A stretch of 11,738 nucleotides of DNA, from assembly GCA_019424965.1 (NCBI GenBank), contig JAHYYL010000045.1, positions 1-11,738 on the forward strand, given 5' to 3'. Shown in pieces: positions 6,784 to 11,738 of this stretch. Each line of letters starts with the position of its first letter. Within the stretch, counting starts at the first letter, position 1. This stretch comes from Collinsella sp. GTDB taxonomy: Bacteria; Actinomycetota; Coriobacteriia; Coriobacteriales; Coriobacteriaceae. Below the pieces are notes generated by a model that was not told where the DNA came from, did no database searches, and was given only the letters and a program-made list of their open reading frames with translations. Position numbers and translations under genes: made by a program.

Positions 6784-8925
6784 TTACCTCACCGCATCCT
6801 CGGCGGCAATCTTGAATGATTGCAGATAGTTCTCGTAAAGACGGACCATGTCGAGTCCGGGGAGCTGGGCCCTGACCCCAGCGAAGCGCGCCGTATCGTC
6901 GGTGATCACAAACGCGCAGACAACCTCGGGACTGCCCTTAAGTGCCTTGACAAAATCGCCGACGGCGGCGAAATCGAAGAGCACGGCATAGGTGTCGGAG
7001 ATGGCGTAGCCCGGCTCCTCATGCTCGATGACGCGTCCGCGGGCGCCGGCGCGCAGCCACAACAAAGGTGCGATCTCCTCAAACGCCACACCAAGCTCAA
7101 CGGCATCGGGGTCCTCGTAGGTGAGGTCGAAGAAGACCGCGTTCTCCTCGAACCCGTCGGCCATGGGGAACTCGTCCGTAAATTTATAGTCGCCCTTGAT
7201 GGGGTCACCCGCGGGCGTCTTGCCCGTGATGGCCGCCGTGAGACGCGGCTTGGTTATGTACTGGCAAATGCCCTGAGCTTCCCACTCGGGATCGCCTTGG
7301 CGCAGACCTCGTTTAATTAACCTTTTCGCTTCTTCATCGGAGACTTCGTTGTTTGTAACGCTGATGGACCTGCGATGGCCTTCGTCTAGATTATTTAGTC
7401 GCATGACGGCATGTGCCGTTGTGCCTGAGCCGGAAAAGAAGTCAACCACAAGAGCATTAGGCTTGTCTGCGACGAAAAAACGAATGGCGTCTTCGACAGC
7501 ATAGAGAGATTTGGGGAAAGGAAACTTGCGATCAGGCATCATTGAGAGGAGTAAACGCGACCCGTAGTACGTTGCGTTGTGAGAGGGAATATCCCATTGA
7601 CTTCCAGGGATATATCCTTGCTCGCTAGCGTTTTCATCCGGTATTACTGAACCGTCCGCTCGGCGACCAACAATAGCGACCTCGCCAGATTCGATTTTTT
7701 TGACCTCTCCAGCCTTGAGATAGGTTAGACGCATTCCTTTCTCTGTTAGCTTTCCGAGTTTCACAAATCCGCGTTTGTAGAGAGAGCGCAGCTTGGCGGG
7801 GCTCACTTGCCAATTGCCCTCGACTCCATTCGCCTTTATTGGCCATATTACGCGGGTGCCCGGAAGTGGGAGTATGCTATCGCGCGGCGTATCTGGGGCA
7901 ACGGGCTCTCCGATTTCAACGATATGACTGCCGTCTTCCGCTACATAGATGGGATAAAAAAGGTTGGGCCTGTCGACGCGGCGTGAATTGGTGCCAGCTC
8001 TGGCGAGCTGATTCCAAGTCAGAATTTGTTTTTTATTCTTCACTTTTCCGTGCCATTCGTCTGGCAAGACAAGTTTGCGCGGTGCGGCGGATCCGAACAT
8101 GACGAAAAACAAGTATTCATTGCTGCGGGAAAAAGAGTCCCCGCGTGATACGCCGGCAGAGTTAATAACACTGCTGATCATTTGAATTCGCTCTCCGGGA
8201 AATACGTTTTCCAGCAGCAAACCCAGTCTCAGGTATTCTTTCTCATCGATTGTGACGATAAGTACGGAATCGTTGGGATTGAGCAGCTGCTTGGCGAGCT
8301 TGAGGCGACGCTCCATGAAGGCGAGCCATTTGGAGTGACGATAGGCGTCGGAGCCGTCGACGTAATCGTTGTTATATTTCCAGTCGCGGGCACCGGTGTT
8401 ATAGGGTGGGTCAATATATATACAGTCCACTTTGCCTGCATAGGCAAAGGCCAAGGCTTCAAGAGCATGGTAGTTTTCGCCGTTAATGACTACTTGATAG
8501 GGCTTATCGCCACCGCGCTCGACACGCCCAGTCTCTTTGAGGCCAGCATAAATCGGCTGGTCATATTCAGCAACAGGCACGACATCGTTGACGGCAACGG
8601 AGCGGGGCTCGCATTCGTTTTCGTCATATGAGGGCGATTGATATGGCTTTAGATCAGCAACCCCCCCCCGAACGGTATTTACCAACCATAGCAGTTGGGA
8701 GTTAGAGTCCTCTTTTTTACCACGCTCGGGAAGCACCTGTACGACATCGCCCTTCATGATAGGCTTGCCATAAAGGCGAAGTCGTTCTGGACGGTTGTGT
8801 TCAAATACAAGCCCAAACTGGCGCTGCGCCGCAAAGGCGCGGATGTCGGCAGCGAGCTGACGATCGCCCAGCTTGACAGCGCGATCAACAAGGTTCTGAA
8901 CGACTGCTTGCGTCGTCTGAGACAT
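6784..8925 (-). CDS. mod: Type III-like DNA methyltransferase (Mod), beta class
   Basis: Residues are numbered from the GTG at 8928; I prefer the next codon, ATG 8925 (713 aa), because GGGGGAG lies 5 nt before it and it overlaps the upstream stop as TGATG. Motif IV DPPYNTG (173-179) precedes motif I DFFSGSGTT (496-504), the order of beta-class enzymes such as Type III Mod. DPPY points to N6-adenine methylation. The segment between them (about 250-480) is the target-recognition part and has visibly lower GC than the flanks. The C-terminal ~120 residues (FFDLTYEDPDAVELGVAFEE, then PLLWLRAGARG) form a subfamily-specific domain. Mod gives sequence specificity to Res and protects host DNA. A G9 run covers codons 87-90 (RGGV); see the repeat entry. 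Confidence 0.88.
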   Translation of the reverse strand: MSQTTQAVVQNLVDRAVKLGDRQLAADIRAFAAQRQFGLVFEHNRPERLRLYGKPIMKGDVVQVLPERGKKEDSNSQLLWLVNTVRGGVADLKPYQSPSYDENECEPRSVAVNDVVPVAEYDQPIYAGLKETGRVERGGDKPYQVVINGENYHALEALAFAYAGKVDCIYIDPPYNTGARDWKYNNDYVDGSDAYRHSKWLAFMERRLKLAKQLLNPNDSVLIVTIDEKEYLRLGLLLENVFPGERIQMISSVINSAGVSRGDSFSRSNEYLFFVMFGSAAPRKLVLPDEWHGKVKNKKQILTWNQLARAGTNSRRVDRPNLFYPIYVAEDGSHIVEIGEPVAPDTPRDSILPLPGTRVIWPIKANGVEGNWQVSPAKLRSLYKRGFVKLGKLTEKGMRLTYLKAGEVKKIESGEVAIVGRRADGSVIPDENASEQGYIPGSQWDIPSHNATYYGSRLLLSMMPDRKFPFPKSLYAVEDAIRFFVADKPNALVVDFFSGSGTTAHAVMRLNNLDEGHRRSISVTNNEVSDEEAKRLIKRGLRQGDPEWEAQGICQYITKPRLTAAITGKTPAGDPIKGDYKFTDEFPMADGFEENAVFFDLTYEDPDAVELGVAFEEIAPLLWLRAGARGRVIEHEEPGYAISDTYAVLFDFAAVGDFVKALKGSPEVVCAFVITDDTARFAGVRAQLPGLDMVRLYENYLQSFKIAAEDAVR
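8661..8669. repeat. Nine-base poly-C/poly-G tract inside mod
   Basis: The coding strand reads C-G9-TT, codons CGG GGG GGG GTT. Losing one G gives LLI-stop and gaining one gives GC-stop just after the tract, so slippage switches the enzyme off at about residue 90. Phase-variable Type III mod genes with simple repeats are well known in Haemophilus, Neisseria and Helicobacter. In this sequence the gene is in the ON frame. Confidence 0.7.
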
Positions 8926-9092
8926 CACTTCTCCCCCTTACACTTCTCGTCAATCCATTCGCGCAGGACTTTAGCCACCGTCTTATCCTGGCGCGCGGCA
9001 TAGGACTTAAGAGCCCGCTTATCCTCACGGGTTATCGAGAGCGTGAACTTATCCAGCTCCTTTTCGGCATGAACAGCCTGATCTTCCTCCAT
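8925..9092 (-). CDS. Small ribbon-helix-helix (CopG/Arc-like) regulator
   Basis: A 55-aa gene starting MEEDQAVHAEKELDKFTLSI, with GGAGGGG 5 nt before the ATG. The part FTLSITREDKRALKSYAARQ followed by DKTVAKVLREWIDEKCKG fits a ribbon-helix-helix fold: a beta strand of alternating residues (KFTLSI), helix A (REDKRALKSYAARQ) and helix B (TVAKVLREWIDEKC). Such proteins bind tandem short palindromes as dimers and often repress their own operon. It overlaps mod by one base (TGATG), so the two are translationally coupled. The TACGTA palindromes 65 bp upstream are its probable operator. It might instead be a small partner of Mod. Confidence 0.7.
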   Translation of the reverse strand: MEEDQAVHAEKELDKFTLSITREDKRALKSYAARQDKTVAKVLREWIDEKCKGEK

Positions 9093-9142
9093 GGTCGCCC
9101 CTCCGAATTGACCTGTTCTACGTTCCTTAATTGACCGAAATC

Positions 9143-9148
9143 ATTTTA
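9143..9148 (-). promoter_or_regulatory. -10 element of the rhh-mod-res operon
   Basis: TAAAAT on the - strand matches 5/6 of TATAAT, 50 bp upstream of the first start codon. The expected -35 position falls in the TACGTA palindrome and is itself poor (TTACGT), which suits control by a bound protein. Two direct copies of AATTGACC (9106-9113, 9129-9136) lie between it and the gene. Confidence 0.4.
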
Positions 9149-9156
9149 CGGCAGAA

Positions 9157-9178
9157 TACGTAATTACGTAATTACGTA
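9157..9178. promoter_or_regulatory. Palindromic triple TACGTA operator
   Basis: A perfect 22-bp palindrome made of three TACGTA boxes at 8-bp spacing (TACGTAAT twice, then TACGTA). Tandem short palindromes of this kind are typical of ribbon-helix-helix repressors, and the first gene of the operon encodes one. The element covers the expected -35 region of the promoter. Confidence 0.55.
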
Positions 9179-9179
9179 G

Positions 9180-9534
9180 ACTAATTTTGAGCTATGTAGC
9201 ACTCAATCACTTTTCAGTATTCGTTGACGATTCGAAGGGGATAACGAATATATCGAGGTTGACACCCGTTTTTACCGTCTGTGAGTACCAGCAAATCGAT
9301 ACTCAAAACGTCGTGAGTACATTTTGAGTACCAGTCCGAGCGACCTCTTGCGGGCGAAAGCAATCTGCTGGTCAGCATTAATTAGAAATAAATTGATGGC
9401 GTTGCTTCGGTAATTGAAAGCACTTTAAAACGTACCAGCAAACAATCATCCCAGCTAAACAGCTTGAGAGATTGAACGACAGGCTTGTATGTACCACATA
9501 CACCACAGCACACACGCACCCATGGCAGGCAAAT
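9180..9534. other. AT-rich upstream region with TGAGTAC repeats, no gene
   Basis: I see no coding gene here. TGAGTACCAG occurs at 9282-9291 and 9325-9334, TGAGTAC at 9314-9320, and an inverted copy TACTCA at 9300-9305. TACTCAAAA (9300-9308) and TTTTGAGTA (9322-9330) form a 9-bp inverted repeat. A perfect TTGACA (9259-9264) precedes the cluster on the + strand, but the -10 position is occupied by a TGAGTA box. The block looks like a protein-binding or recombination-accessory region rather than a gene. Confidence 0.45.
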
Positions 9535-9568
9535 AAAAAACGAGGGAGGCCGTTTCCGACCTCCCTCG
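9535..9568 (-). terminator. Intrinsic terminator after the right IEWE-stop
   Basis: On the - strand a perfect 9-bp stem CGAGGGAGG/CCTCCCTCG (9541-9549 with 9560-9568) is followed by TTTTTTATTT. It lies 14 bp beyond the TAG of the frame ending in the right att-like repeat, so transcription from the right is meant to end here. This is what one expects after a genuine gene end such as guaA. Confidence 0.75.
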
Positions 9569-9577
9569 CAAAGGGCT

Positions 9578-9597
9578 ATTTACTATTCCCACTCGAT
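9578..9597. repeat. att-like direct repeat, right copy (guaA 3'-end-like)
   Basis: ATTTACTATTCCCACTCGAT differs at one base from the copy at 2971-2990. On the - strand it also encodes IEWE-stop, and a strong terminator follows. The two copies bound the rhh-mod-res segment (about 6.6 kb). Confidence 0.55.
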
Positions 9598-9771
9598 GGC
9601 ATCAGTTCTGCCGTCACGCCACTCCAGTTGCGCCCAGTTTTCGGTGCCGTCTCGAGACGAGTGCCGCCAGGTAACGCCATGTCGCGTTTCGTCGGCTTCG
9701 GAGACAAAAGCTGGGACATTTTCAAAAACTTTTTTCAAACTCAGTGTTTTGAGTTTTTGTTTTTGTCCCAA
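9583..9771 (-). pseudogene. Open frame ending DAIEWE, probable gene remnant
   Basis: The frame reads HGVTWRHSSRDGTENWAQLE, then WRDGRTDAIEWE and TAG. The Trp-rich last 30 residues look like a real protein end and are followed by a terminator. The frame's upstream part is Lys/Leu-rich over an A/T-rich stretch, has no ribosome site and a stop at about 9841. It is not GuaA. I take it as a remnant or a chimeric frame created at the insertion site. Confidence 0.3.
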
Positions 9772-10027
9772 AGGGCGCGGCGGACCGCCTTTGGAGGCTC
9801 GATTTCGCCGAAAACGCCCGTTTTGAAACTCAAACGCCCTTTAGTCTGCAAGCCGCCAGCTGCAATCGCAAGTGAATTAACGCGGGTGGCTTGCGCACCG
9901 CTCGCAAAACCCCAGGTCGCAGGTCTTCGTCGTCCGCGGGTGAAGTGAGTAGTCTCAGGTGGCTTGCCCATGAGTTGGCGAGCGGGCTTTGAGATTCCGC
10001 CGACGTCTCGAAACGCTTCGAGCTCCC
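9772..10027. other. Non-coding stretch upstream of the DUF3800 promoter
   Basis: Open frames here look like shadows. The stretch holds a possible folded element: TCTCA (9953-9957) with TGAGA (9990-9994) around GCTTGCC (9962-9968) with GGCGAGC (9977-9983, one G-U pair). A hairpin CTCGAA-ACGC-TTCGAG lies at 10007-10022. GGTGGCTTGC occurs twice (9885-9894, 9958-9967). Confidence 0.35.
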
Positions 10028-10056
10028 TTGAATTTCCGGACAGTACATGATATAAG
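10028..10056 (+). promoter_or_regulatory. Sigma70-type promoter of the DUF3800 gene
   Basis: TTGAAT and TATAAG with a 17-bp spacer. The predicted start is near 10063, giving a ~70-nt leader. Confidence 0.6.
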
Positions 10057-10089
10057 GTAATTGGTTTTCCGTTAGGAAGGCTTCCAAGT

Positions 10090-10116
10090 GCCGGGGACGT
10101 TTTCCCCGGCTTTTTT
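10090..10116 (+). terminator. Intrinsic terminator inside the DUF3800 leader
   Basis: A perfect 8-bp stem GCCGGGGA/TCCCCGGC with a 5-nt loop, followed by six T. It lies between the promoter (10028-10056) and the ribosome site (10124-10128), so most transcripts should stop unless termination is relieved. Just upstream TTCC (10067-10070), GGAA (10075-10078) and TTCC (10082-10085) can pair in two exclusive ways. This resembles an attenuator. Confidence 0.7.
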
Positions 10117-10132
10117 CTTATCCAGGAGAACA

Positions 10133-10804
10133 ATGCGAGAACTCAGCATCTTCGTCGACGAGTCGGGAAGCGACGGCCTCTCCGACCGCCACTACCTGCT
10201 CACCGTCGTCATGCACGACCAATCCGACAACATCGCGGATTCGATCGCGGCATATGAGGGCGCCCTTCGCGCCAAGGGGCTCCCGGACATACCCTTCCAT
10301 GCGTCGCCGCTCATGAACGGCAAGGACCAGTACTCGGGGCTCGACCTGAGGACGCGCAAGATGATGCTCGGCTCGTTCCGCGTCTTCTTCCGCCACATGC
10401 CCGTAAAGTACCACACCTTCGCATACGCGACCAAGCAGTTCGCCTCGCTCGACAAGCTCGCGGGGGCGATGCGAAGGGATATCGTGAACTTCCTGTTCGA
10501 CAACCTCGCGGAGCTGCAATCCTACGATATGGTCAAGGTCTACTACGACAACGGCCAGCACTCCATCGCCGAGTCACTCCATCGCGCGGTCGAGTACGCG
10601 CTGTCGAAGGACGCCGTCGTCTACCGATCGGCGCAGCCCTCCGAGTACCGGCTTTCGCAAGCGGCGGACTACATCTGCACCATGGAACTGACGGCAATCA
10701 AATACACGGAGCACACCGCCACCGCGACGGACGAGAAGTTCTTCGGCAAGTGGTCCGATTTCAAGAAGGGCATACTGAAGGAGACGCGCAAAAAGCTCGT
10801 CTAG
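10133..10804 (+). CDS. DUF3800 domain protein
   Basis: 223 residues, ATG 10133 with AGGAGA 4-5 nt upstream; the frame is open back to 10088, but that part is the terminator. The N-terminal strand MRELSIFVDESGSDG carries the DUF3800 signature DESG (D9, E10). Other family marks are FHASPL (55-60), VKVYYDNG (134-141, D139) and RLSQAADYICTMEL (173-186, D179). These acidic residues would form the metal site of the RNase H-like fold proposed for the family. DUF3800 proteins are common in mobile and defence regions; their biochemical role is not settled. The gene stands alone on the + strand, and its leader contains a terminator, so expression is probably conditional. Confidence 0.8.
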   Translation: MRELSIFVDESGSDGLSDRHYLLTVVMHDQSDNIADSIAAYEGALRAKGLPDIPFHASPLMNGKDQYSGLDLRTRKMMLGSFRVFFRHMPVKYHTFAYATKQFASLDKLAGAMRRDIVNFLFDNLAELQSYDMVKVYYDNGQHSIAESLHRAVEYALSKDAVVYRSAQPSEYRLSQAADYICTMELTAIKYTEHTATATDEKFFGKWSDFKKGILKETRKKLV

Positions 10805-10861
10805 AGAGGCGATCAGCCCTTGGCGGAGCGTTTACCGACAATGGAGTCTGTTACGCGGGGG

Positions 10862-10889
10862 TTGATAAGACGCCATTTAGCTGCATAAT
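10862..10889 (+). promoter_or_regulatory. Sigma70-type promoter without an obvious gene
   Basis: TTGATA and CATAAT, each 5/6 to consensus, with a 16-bp spacer. Confidence 0.45.
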
Positions 10890-10944
10890 AGGTTCCAGTT
10901 AGAAACCCTCGGGTTTGCGGGGCGGGATCGTGAAAGCGATTCTG

Positions 10945-10970
10945 CCCTATTTTTTGCCCCTATTTTTTGC
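10945..10970. repeat. 13-bp perfect tandem duplication
   Basis: CCCTATTTTTTGC is present twice head to tail. Confidence 0.8.
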
Positions 10971-11347
10971 ATGCCTCAATGGCTTCCGCATTCGCTCCCC
11001 ATTGGTTCGGAAAAGGTTCGGGGAAATCGTCGAGTCGATTGCGCACTCGCGTTTTACAAAATCGAGCACAAGGCCCCTTAGCTCGAATTATTGCATTTAG
11101 AGCCACGCCGCTCGTCCATCCCAGCTTGCCCAGACAACCCTCCCGCAATGTCCATGTCCCAACGGATGGGTACCATTTATCCGGGTGCACCTGGGGCAAC
11201 GGGCCGGCAGGCCCGCGCAAGGTCGCTCGCAGAACACGCAACAGCAAACACGACAGAAGAGGCGAACGACAGATGCCGGACCCCGGACGACAGCACCGCG
11301 GAAGACGAGCACTCCGACCACAACCGAACAAACCTCGCTCCTAGGCA

Positions 11348-11369
11348 GGCGCCCGCATGGGCGCCTTTT
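11348..11369 (+). terminator. Intrinsic terminator
   Basis: GGCGCCC-GCAT-GGGCGCC followed by TTTTACTTTT. It ends + strand transcription well before the excisionase-like gene. Confidence 0.75.
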
Positions 11370-11575
11370 ACTTTTCAGGACCTTAGCTGAGAGCTAAGCC
11401 ACGCGGCTCATGGCCGTTTCGTGAAGGCCCGACCAGCTCGACCCACCTCGACCCGTCTCCGCTCCCGTCGGGCGCGCCAATCGCCATCAGGCGGTTCAAT
11501 CGTCGCGCAGACGAAAAGGGACGCTGTGCCGCGCGGCGTGCCCGCACGGTGCCGCACGGGAAGATTGGAGGAACC

Positions 11576-11738
11576 ATGGCACGCACAGCCGAATGCGCCG
11601 CGCCCGAGGGCGACCGGGCCCGCGACGAGTGGATGACGGTGATCGAGATGCAGGAGTACATGAGGGCGAGCCGAAACAAGGCATACGACCTCATCTGGTC
11701 GGGAGAGATCGACTCGTACAGGCTCGGAAGGAAGCTCC
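11576..11738 (+). CDS. Excisionase-like helix-turn-helix protein, 5' part only
   Basis: The first 54 codons are present and the gene runs off the right edge. ATG 11576 follows GGAGG with a 4-nt gap. After a ~18-residue polar N-terminus the sequence DEWMTVIEMQEYMRASRNKA and YDLIWSGEIDSYRLGRKL matches the MerR-like winged helix of excisionases (HTH_17): a 'mTv.Em.eyl.vsr..aY.li.sGei...rlGrk' pattern. Such proteins direct integrases in ICEs and phages and usually sit next to a tyrosine integrase, which would lie to the right. A DNA-binding regulator of similar fold is the alternative. Confidence 0.75.
   Translation, partial: MARTAECAAPEGDRARDEWMTVIEMQEYMRASRNKAYDLIWSGEIDSYRLGRKL

Larger units (their letters stand above)
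10805..11575. other. Gene-poor stretch with a promoter-terminator pair
   Basis: No frame here is convincing. Predicted + strand transcription would run from about 10896 to 11369. A hairpin AAACCC-TC-GGGTTT lies at 10903-10916. A T-poor, A/C-rich stretch covers roughly 11210-11345; in it one + frame from ATG 11145 (MSMSQRMGTIYPGAPGATGR, acidic middle, end APFTFQDLS) is open to 11390 but runs through the terminator. A hairpin CTTAGCT-GAG-AGCTAAG follows at 11382-11398. The last 170 bp before the excisionase gene are GC-rich with several short inverted repeats. Confidence 0.4.

Noticed and set aside
9157..9178. TACGTAAT repeats as a CRISPR-like or satellite array
   Set aside because: Only three 6-bp boxes with 2-bp spacing and no spacers; an operator fits better.
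9583..9771. The IEWE frame as the real end of guaA
   Set aside because: The residues before IEWE do not match GuaA; only the last codons do.
9472..9948. + strand frames over the terminator and right repeat
   Set aside because: They cross a - strand terminator and lack ribosome sites and family features.
10915..11100. 61-aa + strand frame with a hydrophobic start
   Set aside because: The hydrophobic part comes from the T-rich tandem duplication; TTG start without a ribosome site.
11383..11694. - strand frames opposite the excisionase gene
   Set aside because: Shadow frames with no ribosome site or recognisable domain.

Overview
The window looks like a mosaic accessory (defence/mobile) region from a high-GC anaerobic actinobacterium, most likely Coriobacteriia (Collinsella/Olsenella/Eggerthella relatives). 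This rests on my recollection of close family members (YjdF, DUF3800, radical SAM mobile-pair protein) and on GC-rich coding with strong GGAGG ribosome sites; it is an inference, not a search result. Composition is patchy: a sampled 60-base line in the methylase/helicase operon counts about 65% GC, one in the small hypothetical gene at 3115-3615 about 35%.

Left part (1-2900). The 3' end of a radical SAM gene of mobile-pair type enters from the left. It is followed by two gene remnants: the C-terminus of a SirTM-like SIR2 protein on the + strand, and the C-terminus of an AAA/DUF4143 ATPase on the - strand. An intact yjdF gene follows, with an extended -10 promoter and a ~120-nt structured leader in which a perfect 9-bp inverted repeat traps the start codon. 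Convergent to it, on the - strand, is a 149-aa ToxN/AbiQ-like protein with its own promoter, a structured ~145-nt leader and an intrinsic terminator: a candidate type III toxin-antitoxin locus.

Middle part (2971-9597). Two direct copies (19/20 identical) of a sequence reading IEWE-stop on the - strand, like the 3' end of guaA, bound a ~6.6-kb segment. It carries a - strand operon: a 55-aa ribbon-helix-helix regulator, a beta-class Mod methylase and a Type III-like Res helicase, all overlapping or 2 nt apart, then an unrecognised low-GC gene. A palindromic triple TACGTA element sits upstream as the likely operator. The mod gene contains a run of nine G; gain or loss of one G gives an immediate stop, so the system may be phase variable.

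Right part (9598-11738). A DUF3800 gene on the + strand has a good promoter and a strong intrinsic terminator inside its own leader. A ~770-bp stretch without a convincing gene follows, holding a promoter, a 13-bp tandem duplication and a second strong terminator. The window ends in the 5' part of an excisionase-like HTH gene, which suggests a further integrated element to the right.

Overall the window reads as a defence island assembled by repeated insertion and decay: restriction-modification, a candidate toxin-antitoxin locus, DUF3800 and mobility genes side by side.
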